A program made the position numbers and the translations under genes. 64,000 nucleotides of DNA from Streptomyces sp. NBC_00690 (lineage in GTDB: Bacteria > Actinomycetota > Actinomycetes > Streptomycetales > Streptomycetaceae): assembly GCF_036226685.1 (NCBI RefSeq), contig NZ_CP109009.1:3410001-3474000 (forward strand), read 5' to 3'. Positions 16,600-25,616 of this stretch are shown piece after piece. How positions within the stretch are numbered: position 1 is the first letter of the stretch; each line of letters opens with the position of its first letter. Below the pieces are notes generated by a model that was not told the origin of the DNA, ran no database searches, and saw only the letters and a list, made by a program, of their open reading frames with translations.

Positions 16600-17016
16600 C
16601 CAGCTGCCCCTTCCCGGTGTCCGGCCATCCCGCCTGTGTTGCCGTACCGTACGTGCTCACGGTCCGGACGTGGCAACTCTGGCACATCTTCTGAGACGAC
16701 CGGCGAGAGGGTCCACGAAGGATGCATCCATGACGGATGCACCTTTGTTGTGCTGTTGACCCGTTTTAGAGGCTGCTGTGGGGCCTCATAGGGCTGCCGG
16801 GGGCGGATGAACTCCACGACACCTGGACAACTTGCCCGCCTTGCCCGCCTTGGGTCTTTTGACTGGTGGCACGGGTGGGGCAGTTGACCGGGGCGGGAGG
16901 CGCGCCCCGGATCGCCGATCCGTACCGGGGGCGCCCGCCCGTGCCCGCGGGGCGATGGACGGGAACCCGATGGGGACATGTGGCCGGGGGCTCGATCCGA
17001 GGCGTGCGCCGGGGGC
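16600..17016. other. Intergenic region upstream of the XDH-like operon
   Basis: 417 nt between the hexosaminidase stop and the first XDH-like gene. It contains the inverted repeat at 16718-16745 and a short direct repeat (TTGCCCGCC twice, about 16842-16859). No gene was supported on either strand. Confidence 0.6.
16718..16745. promoter_or_regulatory. Inverted repeat, candidate operator of the XDH-like operon
   Basis: AAGGATGCATCC (16718-16729) and GGATGCACCTT (16735-16745) form an almost perfect dyad with a 5-nt spacer. It lies about 120 nt upstream of the FAD-subunit start. The size and form fit a dimeric repressor site (PucR-, GntR- or TetR-like), but no regulator gene is adjacent. Confidence 0.45.
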
Positions 17017-18672
17017 TCACACGGTCGGGGGTGCTCCCTCGCGCGGAAATCCCTGTACTCCCGGTCGCTTCTGCCAGGGCAGCGGCCCGCCGGGCGGACG
17101 GTAGTCGACGCCGAGGGCGTCCAGTCGTCGGTAGTGCTCGACCATCCGTCGCTCGAAGTCCGCGAAGTCCCGTGCCTCGGGGGCCGGCAGCGCGGACCAG
17201 GCGACCTCGGCGAAGGCGACGAGTCGGGGGAAGACCTGGTAGTCGATGCGGGAGCGGTCCTGCATGACCTCGGTCCACACATTGGCCTGGGTGCCGATCA
17301 CATGGGCGGCGGCTTCCGGGCTCAGACCGGGCGGCACGGGTTCGAAGCGGTAGACGTCCTCCAGGGTGCGGACGTAGCCGATGGGCATCGGCTCGTCGAT
17401 GCCGCCGTCCTGACGGTGGTCGAGGTAGACCTGCTGTTCCGGACACATGACGACGTCGTGACCCGCTTCGGCCGCCGTGATGCCGCCCGCGTACCCGCGC
17501 CAGGAGGAGACGGTGGCGCCGGGAGCGAGGCCGCCCTCAAGGATCTCGTCCCAGCCGATCAGCCGTCGCCCTCGGCTGGTGAGCCAGCCGTCGAAGTGAC
17601 GGATCATCCAGGACTGGAGTTCGTCCTCGTCGGCGAGACCGAGTTGCTCGATGCGCGCCTGGGCGGTCGGGGACTGCCTCCACTGGCCCTTGGGGCATTC
17701 GTCACCTCCCATGTGAATGAACGGGGAGGTGTCGGCCGGGAAGAGTTCCAGGACCTCTTCCAGCACGCCTTCGTAGAACTCGACGGTGTGCTCGGTCGGG
17801 GCGAGGACGTTCGGATTGACCCCCCAGGTCTCCCACGGCGCGAGGGCGGCCGTGTCGACGACATCGGAGTTTCCGAGTTCGGGGTAGGCAGCGATGGCCG
17901 CCTGTGAATGACCGGGGATATCGATTTCGGGTACGACGGTGATGTGACGCGCGGTTGCATACGCCACGATTTCCCGAATGTCATCCTGCGTGTAGTAACC
18001 ACCGTATGGTTTCTCGTCCCAGAGGTCGGAGAAACGGTGGCCCCATTTCGTACGGGATCGCCATGCGCCGATCTCGGTGAGCTTGGGATAGCGCTTGATC
18101 TCGATGCGCCAGCCCTGATCGTCGGTGAGATGGAAATGGAAGACGTTCAGTTTGTGTGCGGCCAGCAGGTCGAGGTAGCGCAGGACGTCGGACTTGTGGG
18201 TGAAGTGGCGGGCGACGTCCAGCATCAGACCGCGCCAGGAGAAGCGCGGTCGGTCCTCGATGGTCTGTTCGGCGATGACCGTGGGCTTGTGACCCGTGAG
18301 CGGCGCCCGCCTGAACGCCTCGGGGCCCAGGAGTTGACGCAGGGTCTGCGCACCCCAGAAGACACCGGCGCCGCTACCGCCCCGCAGTTCGACGCCCTCT
18401 TCCGCACTGATCTGAAGCCGGTAGCCCTCGGACTCCAACGTCTCGTCCACGACGAGCCGGATGGTGTTCTTCGCCGCCCCTCCCCCCTCGTCTCCCGGGG
18501 CCAGGGCAAGCCCGAGCGCCGGGGCGAGGGTGGAGCGCAGCCACCGTTCGGTGGTCTCGGTGCCCGGCCCCGCGGACAGGGTGGTGCGGGCGTCGAGGGT
18601 GAATCCACCGCGGCGGGTGCCGTCGATGGAACTCGGCGCGGGGATCAGTTGCGCGGGGGTTTCGGGGGGCAT
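17017..18672 (-). CDS. Beta-N-acetylhexosaminidase, GH20
   Basis: 551 residues of glycoside hydrolase family 20, releasing terminal GlcNAc/GalNAc, for example from chitobiose. The N-terminal GH20b-like domain (to about 150) is followed by the TIM barrel: FSWRGLMLDVARHF, KLNVFHFHLTDDQGWRIEIK and the catalytic Asp-Glu pair in HMGGDECPKGQW. Trp residues of the substrate pocket are seen in VSSWRGYAGG and GTQANVWTE. The start is ATG 18672, with GGAGG about 10 nt upstream; a start 13 codons earlier lacks one. No signal peptide, so probably intracellular. It follows the importer genes in the same direction, implying uptake and then cleavage of amino-sugar oligosaccharides. Confidence 0.95.
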   Translation of the reverse strand: MPPETPAQLIPAPSSIDGTRRGGFTLDARTTLSAGPGTETTERWLRSTLAPALGLALAPGDEGGGAAKNTIRLVVDETLESEGYRLQISAEEGVELRGGSGAGVFWGAQTLRQLLGPEAFRRAPLTGHKPTVIAEQTIEDRPRFSWRGLMLDVARHFTHKSDVLRYLDLLAAHKLNVFHFHLTDDQGWRIEIKRYPKLTEIGAWRSRTKWGHRFSDLWDEKPYGGYYTQDDIREIVAYATARHITVVPEIDIPGHSQAAIAAYPELGNSDVVDTAALAPWETWGVNPNVLAPTEHTVEFYEGVLEEVLELFPADTSPFIHMGGDECPKGQWRQSPTAQARIEQLGLADEDELQSWMIRHFDGWLTSRGRRLIGWDEILEGGLAPGATVSSWRGYAGGITAAEAGHDVVMCPEQQVYLDHRQDGGIDEPMPIGYVRTLEDVYRFEPVPPGLSPEAAAHVIGTQANVWTEVMQDRSRIDYQVFPRLVAFAEVAWSALPAPEARDFADFERRMVEHYRRLDALGVDYRPPGGPLPWQKRPGVQGFPREGAPPTV

Positions 18673-18730
18673 GACGTCGGTCCTCCATCGTGTCGCGGGT
18701 GGGGCACACAACCCGGGTTCCGGGCGGGGC

Positions 18731-19579
18731 TCAGTCCTTGACGGCGCCGCCGAGTCCGGAGACGAGGCGTCGCTGGACGAATATGAAGAAGATCAGTACG
18801 GGAACCGTCATGACGGTGGAGCCGGCCATGATGCCTCCCCAGTCGTTCTCGTCGGGTTTGAAGAAGACCAGCAGCGCCATCGGCAATGTGGACTGCGAGG
18901 TATCGCTGATGATGAACGATTTGGCGAACAGGAAGTCGTTCCAGGTGGAGATGAACGAGAAGACGCTGGTCGCCACCAGGCCCGGGAAGACCAGCGGAAA
19001 GAGGATCTGCCACAGGAATCGGGTGCGGCTGGCGCCGTCGATGTAGGCCGCTTCCTCCAGCGCCTCCGGAACCGCCTTGACGAATCCCCTCAGCATCCAG
19101 ATCGCGAAGGGCAACGAGAAGGCGATGTGCGGAATGATCAGCGACCAGAGCGTATTGAGCTGACCGGTGTCCCGCATGAGGAAGAACAGCGGAATCGTCA
19201 GCGCTTCGATCGGAACCATCTGCGCCACCAGGAACATGATGAGCAGGGTCGTGCGGAACTTGAAGCGGAATCGGGTGACCGCCGTCGCGGCGAGGAACGC
19301 GATCAGCGCGGAGGCGATGACCACCACGCTCGCCACGAAGAGGCTGTTGAGGAAGTACCGGCCGAAGTCCTGCTGCTCGAAGACCCGTCGGAAACTGTCG
19401 AGCGAGGGCGACAGTGTCCAGGGCTTGGCGTCGGTGGACTGGATCTCCCCCGCCGGCTTGAAGGCGGAGAGGACCATCCAGTACAGCGGGAAGGCCACCA
19501 CGACGGCGATGACGAGCGCGGACACCTCGGCGGCGAGGCGCCAGGGGCGGCGTATGCGCAGTCGGCTCATACGGCTCAC
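18731..19579 (-). CDS. Carbohydrate ABC transporter permease (MalG type)
   Basis: 282-residue inner-membrane permease with six hydrophobic segments, the first being VSALVIAVVVAFPLYWMVL. The EAA loop for ATPase contact is VPEALEEAAYIDGASRTRFLWQILFPLV. The GTG start at 19579 is preferred because GGGAG lies 8 nt before it and it overlaps the upstream stop (CTGTGAGC). The ATG three codons later is too far from that site. It pairs with the MalF-type permease upstream. No ATPase gene is present; in Streptomyces the shared ATPase MsiK often energises such importers. Confidence 0.95.
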   Translation of the reverse strand: MSRMSRLRIRRPWRLAAEVSALVIAVVVAFPLYWMVLSAFKPAGEIQSTDAKPWTLSPSLDSFRRVFEQQDFGRYFLNSLFVASVVVIASALIAFLAATAVTRFRFKFRTTLLIMFLVAQMVPIEALTIPLFFLMRDTGQLNTLWSLIIPHIAFSLPFAIWMLRGFVKAVPEALEEAAYIDGASRTRFLWQILFPLVFPGLVATSVFSFISTWNDFLFAKSFIISDTSQSTLPMALLVFFKPDENDWGGIMAGSTVMTVPVLIFFIFVQRRLVSGLGGAVKD

Positions 19580-20547
19580 AGTTCTTCTCCCTGACGTCGC
19601 AGCAGGCGCAGATAGACAAGGGTGACGGCCAGCAGGATCAGCAGCATGACGACGCCGATGGCCGAACCGAGGCTGTACTGCGACGAGGCGAACGCCTTTT
19701 GGTACGCGTAGACGTTGAGCACGAGGTTCTGGCCCGCGACGCCTCCGCCGTTGGTCATCACATAGATCTGGGTGAAGACCTTGAAGTCCCAGATGATCGA
19801 CTGGATGGTGACCACGACCAGGATGGGACGCAGCATGGGTGCCGTGATGGAGCGCCAGATGCGCCACTGGGACGCGCCGTCCAGCGAGGCCGCTTCCAGG
19901 ACCTCGGCGGGGATGGCCTTGATGCCCGCGTACACGGTCACCATCACGAAGGGAAACGAGCACCAGACGACTTCGAAGAGGACCAGGGCGAAGGCGCTGT
20001 AGCGGCCGTAGGTCCAGGAGAAGTCGCCGAGTCCGAGGACTTTGTTGACGGGTCCGTAGTCGGGGTCGAAGAGGAAGACCCACACGGTGGAACCGGTGAT
20101 CGCGGGCGTCGCCCAGGCGCCGAGGGCGGCCAGCATCAGCGCGAGTCGGGGGATCGCCCGGATGCGGGTGAGCAGGACGGCCATGGTGCAGCCGACGGCG
20201 AGGGTGGCGATCACACAGGCGGCTGCGAAGACCACCGTGGCCAGGAGGACCTGCCAGAACTGGTTGTCGGCGAACAGTTCCCGGTAGTTGTCGAGCCCCT
20301 TGAAGGTGGTGGGTTCACCACCGCTGACCTGGACTTGGGTGTATTCGAGGAAGGAGATCAGGCCGAGCTGGTAGATCGGGTAGACCAGCAGTCCGGCGAG
20401 GACGACGATCGCGGGCGCCAGATAGAGCCAGGGCGTCCAGCGGCTGCCGTGCCGACCCGTGGGGCGGCGCTTCTTGGAGCGGCCCTCCGGGGCCGGCGCG
20501 GTCTTGTCGACCGCGGCCGGCCCGGGGGCTGTCGCTTGGTGCGTCAT
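19576..20547 (-). CDS. Carbohydrate ABC transporter permease (MalF type)
   Basis: 323-residue membrane protein with a polar basic N-terminus of about 40 residues and then six predicted TM segments (WLYLAPAIVVLAGLLVYPIY first). The EAA loop is IPAEVLEAASLDGASQWRIWRSITAPML. It forms the heterodimeric channel with the MalG-type permease encoded immediately downstream (4-nt overlap). It follows the solute-binding protein gene by 19 nt in one operon with the GH20 gene. Confidence 0.95.
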   Translation of the reverse strand: MTHQATAPGPAAVDKTAPAPEGRSKKRRPTGRHGSRWTPWLYLAPAIVVLAGLLVYPIYQLGLISFLEYTQVQVSGGEPTTFKGLDNYRELFADNQFWQVLLATVVFAAACVIATLAVGCTMAVLLTRIRAIPRLALMLAALGAWATPAITGSTVWVFLFDPDYGPVNKVLGLGDFSWTYGRYSAFALVLFEVVWCSFPFVMVTVYAGIKAIPAEVLEAASLDGASQWRIWRSITAPMLRPILVVVTIQSIIWDFKVFTQIYVMTNGGGVAGQNLVLNVYAYQKAFASSQYSLGSAIGVVMLLILLAVTLVYLRLLRRQGEEL

Positions 20548-20566
20548 GTTCGGTCAGCCGCTCGTA

Positions 20567-21871
20567 TCAGCCTGCGGACGAGAAGGCGGCGTCCATCTTC
20601 TTGGCCGCTTCACCCGAGGCGGTGGCCACGTCCTTCTTGCCGCTGACGATCTCCTGGAACATCGTCGGCAGGACGAGGGAGGCGTCGATCTGGCCCCAGC
20701 CCGCGGAGGCGGGGACGAACTTGGCGCCCGCACCCAGCGTCTTGACGAAGGGCTCGACGAACGGCTCCTTCTGGGCCACCTCGGTACGCACGTCGGTGTA
20801 GGTCGGCAGGAAGCCCATGGCGTCGAAGAGCTTGCGCTGGCTGTCCTTGCCGGCGATGCCCTTCATCAGGTCGACCGCGAGCGTGCGGTGGCTGCTGCTC
20901 TTGAGGACACCCAGGTTGTTGCCGCCGGCGAAGGCCGGGGCGATCTCGCCCGCCTTCAGCCCGGGCAGCGGAACCACCGCGTACTTGCCCTTGACCACGC
21001 CGTCCTCGACCGCCTGGTGGCTGAAGTCACCGCCGATGGCCATGGCCGCCTTGCCGGAGGCGAAGGCGGTGACGGTCGCATTGCCGCCCATGGTGGCGCA
21101 CTTGGCGGCCGGGCAGTTGTCGTTGCTGAAGAGCGAGGTGTACGCCTTGATGCCCTTCTGGGACTCGGCGCTGTTGATGGCCGACTTGTAGGACCCGGCG
21201 TCGCCGGTGGCCAACTCCCCACCGTGGGACCACAGGAACGGCATGGCGCCGTAGGTGTAGGCACCGCCGACGGCTATGCCGTACAGCTCGGGCTTCGCCT
21301 TGCGGATCTGCTTGGCGGTGGAGATCAGCTCGTCCTGGGTCTTGGGCGGCTGGATGCCCAGCTCCTTGAAGACGTCGGTGCGGTAGTAGAGCGCGCGCAC
21401 GCCGACGAAGAGGGGTGCGCCGTAGACCTTGTCGTCGACGGTGACCGACTGGGTGGCGGTCGGGTCGGTGTCCTTGGCCTCGTCCCAGGCCCCGAACTCC
21501 TTGCTGATGTCGGCGAGCCCGCCGTCCTTCACATAGCCGGCGGTGTCCGTGTTGCCGTACTCGATGAGGTCGGGTGCGCTCTTGGGGTCGTTGAACGCCG
21601 CCTTGATGCGCTGGGCCCTGGTCTCGACGGGGATGTACTCGACCTCGACCTTGGAGCCCTTGTTCTTGGCGGTGAAGGCGGCCACGGCCTCGTCGACGAC
21701 CTTCTTCTTGGGGTCGTTGTTGACCTCCTGGAAGAGCCAGACGCGCAGGGTGCCCTTCTTCTCGTCCTTCTTGGCGCTGTTGTCGGAGGTCTGGGGTGCA
21801 CAGGCGGTGGCCGTGAGGCCGGCCAGCACGAGCGCCGCGACAGGGGCGGCGAAGCGGGAGCTGAGTTTCAT
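20567..21871 (-). CDS. Sugar ABC transporter solute-binding lipoprotein
   Basis: 434 residues. The signal peptide carries the lipobox LTATAC (Cys at about residue 24). The mature protein has the extracellular solute-binding family 1 fold: LRVWLFQEVNNDPKKKVVDEAVAAF, then VEVEYIP and PDLIEYGNTDTAGYVK near the hinge. It captures a sugar outside and delivers it to the two downstream permeases. The start is ATG 21871, with GGGGA 9 nt before it; a longer frame upstream has no ribosome site. The neighbouring GH20 gene points to chitobiose or another amino-sugar oligosaccharide as ligand (inference). Confidence 0.95.
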   Translation of the reverse strand: MKLSSRFAAPVAALVLAGLTATACAPQTSDNSAKKDEKKGTLRVWLFQEVNNDPKKKVVDEAVAAFTAKNKGSKVEVEYIPVETRAQRIKAAFNDPKSAPDLIEYGNTDTAGYVKDGGLADISKEFGAWDEAKDTDPTATQSVTVDDKVYGAPLFVGVRALYYRTDVFKELGIQPPKTQDELISTAKQIRKAKPELYGIAVGGAYTYGAMPFLWSHGGELATGDAGSYKSAINSAESQKGIKAYTSLFSNDNCPAAKCATMGGNATVTAFASGKAAMAIGGDFSHQAVEDGVVKGKYAVVPLPGLKAGEIAPAFAGGNNLGVLKSSSHRTLAVDLMKGIAGKDSQRKLFDAMGFLPTYTDVRTEVAQKEPFVEPFVKTLGAGAKFVPASAGWGQIDASLVLPTMFQEIVSGKKDVATASGEAAKKMDAAFSSAG

Positions 21872-21893
21872 TGGGCGGTCCCCTACAAGTAGA

Positions 21894-21912
21894 CGTTGCA
21901 AAATACGCAACG
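21894..21912. promoter_or_regulatory. Dyad CGTTGC-N7-GCAACG upstream of the binding-protein gene
   Basis: Perfect 6-bp arms (21894-21899 and 21907-21912) around an AT-rich spacer, ending 23 nt before the ATG of the solute-binding protein. The position suits an operator overlapping the promoter or leader. LacI or ROK-type regulators of sugar operons bind such dyads; no regulator gene is adjacent. Confidence 0.45.
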
Positions 21913-21967
21913 CACGTTTCGTTCTCCACAACAGAGAGGAGGCTAGAGCGGGGACAAGACGGGGACA

Positions 21968-21983
21968 AGAGGTCTCAACCACT
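21968..21983. promoter_or_regulatory. Possible DasR-responsive element (dre-like)
   Basis: The 16-mer at 21968-21983 (AGAGGTCTCAACCACT) matches 12 of 16 positions of the published DasR consensus ACTGGTCTAGACCACT as I recall it. It lies about 100 nt upstream of the importer/hexosaminidase operon. DasR is the GntR-family regulator of chitin and GlcNAc use in Streptomyces. Similarity only. Confidence 0.4.
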
Positions 21984-22259
21984 CTGTGACGTGCAGATGC
22001 ATCCTCCGCAACGCGGCAGTTGAGTCACAAGGGGCTGGAGTGACCTGCACGAGCGCCGTCCATCGAGCCGCGCCCCAGGGCTTCGACGCCTCGGAATCTC
22101 AAAGTCCGGATTGTCGGGGAGAGGCTGAAAAAGGAGCCTCGGGGTCCCCAACGGGACGGCCGGGGCGCGGTGATATCACCGGGACAGGAGTGCACCGCGC
22201 GTCCAACGGAAGACAAGAAGACCTGAAGACCTGAAGACGGCCAGAAGCCCAACGGCCAC

Positions 22260-22300
22260 CGCGCGAGCAACCAGCCGGCAGCCGGCTGGTTGCTCGCGCG
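22260..22300. terminator. Perfect 20-bp inverted repeat
   Basis: Arms 22260-22279 and 22281-22300 are exact reverse complements around a single base, giving a very stable hairpin on either strand without a T-run. The rest of 21984-22259 holds no gene; short GAAGACCT repeats occur at about 22210-22235. Probably a transcription barrier before the sugar operon promoter. Confidence 0.65.
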
Positions 22301-22383
22301 ACTGAGCGAGCGCCCCCGTCGATAGGCGGACCCGAACCGGTCGGCCGAATACCGCGCACCCCCATCGATCGGCGCATACGAAA

Positions 22384-22425
22384 CGGCCCCGGGGGCGTCG
22401 CGATGATCGCGCGCCCCCGGGGCCG
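22384..22425 (-). terminator. Hairpin downstream of the DUF3039 gene
   Basis: 14-bp GC arms (22384-22397 and 22412-22425) continue into an inner CGCGA/TCGCG stem with a TGA loop and one bulged T. It sits 35 nt past the stop of the DUF3039 gene, so it is probably that gene's terminator. Confidence 0.75.
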
Positions 22426-22460
22426 AAACGTCGAAAGACCGAAGCGGTGTCGTCAGCCGG

Positions 22461-22748
22461 TCAGGAGTCCTTGCCGCCCTTGCCGCCCTTGTCCCCGCCG
22501 GGACCCATCGACTCGTAGATCTCCTTGCACATGGGACAGACCGGGTACTTCTTGGGGTCGCGCCCCGGCACCCAGACCTTGCCGCACAGTGCCACCACGG
22601 GAGTGCCGTCGAGGGCACTCGCCATGATCTTGTCCTTCTGGACGTAATGGGCGAAGCGCTCGTGATCGCCGTCGCCATGCGACACCTGTGGCGTCGGCTC
22701 TACGAGGGTTCCCGTCCCAGTCCCGCGATCGGGCTCAAGAGTGCTCAT
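22461..22748 (-). CDS. DUF3039 small zinc-ribbon-like protein
   Basis: 95 residues, a conserved actinobacterial family without known function. The hallmark is VVALCGKVWVPGRDPKKYPVCPMCKEIYE, with Cys in LCGK and CPMC that could bind one metal ion. It ends with a Gly/Lys tail (GGDKGGKGGKDS). The start is ATG 22748 (MSTLEPDRGT); upstream codons in the same frame look non-coding. It is cytoplasmic, monocistronic and followed by a strong hairpin. Confidence 0.85.
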   Translation of the reverse strand: MSTLEPDRGTGTGTLVEPTPQVSHGDGDHERFAHYVQKDKIMASALDGTPVVALCGKVWVPGRDPKKYPVCPMCKEIYESMGPGGDKGGKGGKDS

Positions 22749-22912
22749 GAACTCCAAGAATACCCGGGTGCCGACCCCCCGGGTTGCAGCGGCCCCGACC
22801 CGTCGCCGATCCCCTGCTCCGGCCGTCCGACACCACCCCTCCCGACGGCACCGGCCCCGCCCGTCCCGATACCCCCGGGGACCTCGTACGACCCGGCCAC
22901 CACCGGAACCGA

Positions 22913-23473
22913 TCAGTTGAGCGAGGGGTCGTCGGGGTACGTGGCGAACATGGCCAGTTCGCTGCGCTGTCTGCGCAGAACCTCCCGCCACAGGCCCTCC
23001 GGCCGCGGCGATGAGACATCGCCTGGCTCCGACTCGACGACGTACCAGGCGCCGTCCCCGAGTTCGCTCTCCAACTGGCCCGGACCCCATCCCGCGTACC
23101 CCGCGAAGATGCGCAGCGAACCGAGGGCGGGTCCGAGCAGTTCGGGAGGCGCCTCTAGGTCGACCAGGCCGATCGCCCCGAACACCCGGCGCCAGCCGAG
23201 GGGGCCTTCGTCCCCTGGAATGACCGCGATGCCGAGCGCCGAGTCCAAGGAGACCGGGCCGCCCTGGAAGACCACCCCGGGCTCACCGGCCAACCCCGCC
23301 CAGGACGCGAGGATGTCACCGACGCCCACCGGAGTGGGACGGTTGAGGACCACGCCGAGGGAACCCTCGTCGTCGTGGTCGAGCAGCAGAACGACGGCGC
23401 GGTCGAAGTTCGGATCCGCGAGGGCAGGGGTGGCGACGAGCAGTCGGCCTGTGAGCGAGGACACCTCGGTCAT
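22913..23473 (-). CDS. YqgE/AlgH family protein (UPF0301)
   Basis: 186 residues. The family signature is seen in LTGRLLVATPALADPNFDRAVV at the N-terminus, followed by GVVLNRP and VFQGGPV. LRIFAGYAGWGPGQLESEL is the conserved C-terminal block. The molecular function of this widespread family is not established. The start chosen is ATG 23473 with GGGA 11 nt before; an in-frame ATG three codons earlier is less well placed. It is divergent from murA. Confidence 0.93.
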   Translation of the reverse strand: MTEVSSLTGRLLVATPALADPNFDRAVVLLLDHDDEGSLGVVLNRPTPVGVGDILASWAGLAGEPGVVFQGGPVSLDSALGIAVIPGDEGPLGWRRVFGAIGLVDLEAPPELLGPALGSLRIFAGYAGWGPGQLESELGDGAWYVVESEPGDVSSPRPEGLWREVLRRQRSELAMFATYPDDPSLN

Positions 23474-23753
23474 GCGACACATGATCCCGCATGTTCGGCG
23501 TCCACGGGGGCAGGGTTGCCACAGTCGGCGAGGACAGGTCCGAGGACAGGACAGACCGAACCACCACGCTCCCGTACAGAGCGTGACACTGTGCAAGCCC
23601 TGGTGGACCCAGTGTGCTGTACCGAAGTCATTACGACGCTGAGGGTCCTCGCCCATACAGGACATGGGTGAAGGCCCCTTACCCTTTTCTCTGACCCTCT
23701 GCCCGCCATCCCCCTCGCTGCACTGGGGGGACCCCCTCCGGAACGCGAGATTC

Positions 23754-25094
23754 ATGACCGGCACAGACGATGTACTGCTTGTCCACGGCGGAACCCCGCT
23801 AGAGGGCGAGATCCGCGTCCGCGGCGCCAAGAACCTGGTGCCGAAGGCTATGGTCGCCGCCCTCCTCGGCAGCGAGCCGAGCAGACTGCGCAATGTGCCA
23901 GACATCCGCGATGTGCGGGTGGTGCGCGGACTGCTCCAACTGCACGGCGTGACCGTTCGCCCCGGTGATGAACCGGGCGAACTGGTGCTTGACCCGACGT
24001 ACGTCGAAAGCGCCAATGTCGCCGACATCGACGCCCACGCCGGTTCATCGCGCATCCCGATCCTGTTCTGCGGCCCGCTGCTGCACCGACTGGGCCACGC
24101 CTTCATCCCGGGACTCGGCGGCTGCGACATCGGCGGCCGGCCGATCGACTTCCACTTCGACGTGCTGCGACAGTTCGGCGCGAAGATCGAGAAGCGGGCG
24201 GACGGCCAGTACCTGGAAGCACCGCAGCGGCTGCGCGGCTGCAAGATCCGGCTTCCGTACCCCTCGGTCGGCTCGACCGAGCAGGTGCTGCTCACGGCCG
24301 TCCTCGCCGAGGGCGTCACGGAGTTGTCGAACGCCGCGGTGGAGCCGGAGATCGAGGATCTGATCTGCGTGCTCCAGAAGATGGGCGCGATCATCTCGGT
24401 GGACACCGATCGGACGATCCGGATCACCGGTGTCGACCGGCTCGGCGGCTACGCCCACCGGGCGCTCCCGGACCGGCTGGAGGCCGCGTCCTGGGCGTCC
24501 GCAGCGCTGGCGACCGAGGGCAACATCTATGTGCGGGGCGCCCAGCAGCGCTCGATGATGACCTTCCTGAACACCTTCCGCCGGGTGGGCGGCGCCTTCG
24601 AGATCGACGACGAGGGCATCCGCTTCTGGCATCCGGGCGGGTCGCTGAACGCCATCGCGCTCGAAACGGACGTCCACCCCGGCTTCCAGACGGACTGGCA
24701 GCAGCCGCTGGTCGTGGCGCTCACCCAGGCGTCTGGCCTGTCCATCGTGCACGAGACGGTGTACGAGTCACGGCTGGGCTTCACCTCGGCGCTCAACCAG
24801 ATGGGGGCGCACATCCAGTTGTACCGCGAGTGCCTGGGCGGCTCCGACTGCCGCTTCGGCCAGCGGAACTTCCTCCACTCGGCGGTGGTCTCGGGGCCGA
24901 CGAAGCTCCAGGGCGCCGATCTGGTCATTCCCGACCTGCGGGGCGGATTCTCGTATCTGATCGCCGCCCTCGCGGCCCAGGGGACGTCCAGGGTGCACGG
25001 CATCGACCTGATCAACCGTGGATACGAGAACTTCATGGCGAAGTTGATGGAACTCGGCGCCAAGGTCGAACTGCCGGGCAGGGGCCTGGCCTAG
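23754..25094 (+). CDS. murA: UDP-N-acetylglucosamine 1-carboxyvinyltransferase
   Basis: 446 residues. It transfers enolpyruvate from PEP to UDP-GlcNAc, the first committed cytoplasmic step of peptidoglycan synthesis. KN at residues 26-27 (RGAKNLVPKAM) and Cys124 in GLGGCDIGGRPIDFH match the PEP-binding Lys-Asn and the fosfomycin-reactive Cys of MurA. Length is slightly above the usual 420. GSTEQVLLTAVLAEG and GGFSYLIAALAAQG are further EPSP-synthase-fold repeats. The start is ATG 23754 (MTGTDDVLL); the open frame upstream lacks a ribosome site and is not MurA-like. It ends in a strong terminator at 25182-25222. Confidence 0.95.
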   Translation: MTGTDDVLLVHGGTPLEGEIRVRGAKNLVPKAMVAALLGSEPSRLRNVPDIRDVRVVRGLLQLHGVTVRPGDEPGELVLDPTYVESANVADIDAHAGSSRIPILFCGPLLHRLGHAFIPGLGGCDIGGRPIDFHFDVLRQFGAKIEKRADGQYLEAPQRLRGCKIRLPYPSVGSTEQVLLTAVLAEGVTELSNAAVEPEIEDLICVLQKMGAIISVDTDRTIRITGVDRLGGYAHRALPDRLEAASWASAALATEGNIYVRGAQQRSMMTFLNTFRRVGGAFEIDDEGIRFWHPGGSLNAIALETDVHPGFQTDWQQPLVVALTQASGLSIVHETVYESRLGFTSALNQMGAHIQLYRECLGGSDCRFGQRNFLHSAVVSGPTKLQGADLVIPDLRGGFSYLIAALAAQGTSRVHGIDLINRGYENFMAKLMELGAKVELPGRGLA

Positions 25095-25181
25095 GCCCTG
25101 TCCGGCGATCGGGACCGCGCCGGTCGGTGGTGTGTGCGTCACGGCCGACCGGCCGCACTTCGCAGTACTCCGCACGGTGAT

Positions 25182-25222
25182 GAACGCCGGGTGGGCTGGA
25201 TGATCCAGCCCACCCGGCGTTC
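25182..25222 (+). terminator. Terminator hairpin downstream of murA
   Basis: 19-bp perfect arms (25182-25200 and 25204-25222) with a TGA loop, about 90 nt after the murA stop. The T-rich stretch that follows is short (GTGTTTC). The stretch 25223-25616 shows no supported gene. Confidence 0.8.
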
Positions 25223-25616
25223 CGTGTTTCCACCCGAAAGGCCCTCAGCGAGGCCCTGCACGAGGGACGCTGACGCCCATGGCCCGCGGGACGGCCCCAG
25301 AAGTCCACGTGCCTTTCTCGGGCCTGGACGATCGATTCAACGAGCGTTCGAGGGCAGGCCCGACAACCGTTCGACAGCCGGTTCGAGCTCGGTCCCCACG
25401 CCCCTCCACACCCCCATGGCCCCAGCGCCGGCCATGGGAGCACACGGGGCCGATCCTGTCCTACGCCGTGGGAGGACCGATCCAACGGGGAGCTGCGATC
25501 GACTCCAAGCGCTCAACAGGGCCTACGGAGCCCCGGCCCGCCCAGGGCCCCACTCCGGGTCGGCCGTCTCGCGGGAGAGCGTCCACGGGCGGCACAGGGT
25601 CCTTGCATGGCATGCA

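Noticed and set aside
22260..22300. Insertion-sequence end or att core
   Set aside because: The repeat is a single hairpin with no transposase, second copy or flanking target duplication visible; better as a transcription barrier.
20567..22460. ATPase gene of the first sugar importer in the neighbouring region
   Set aside because: No ABC ATPase motif was found near either importer; FtsE at 38 kb is the only ABC ATPase in the window and belongs to FtsX.
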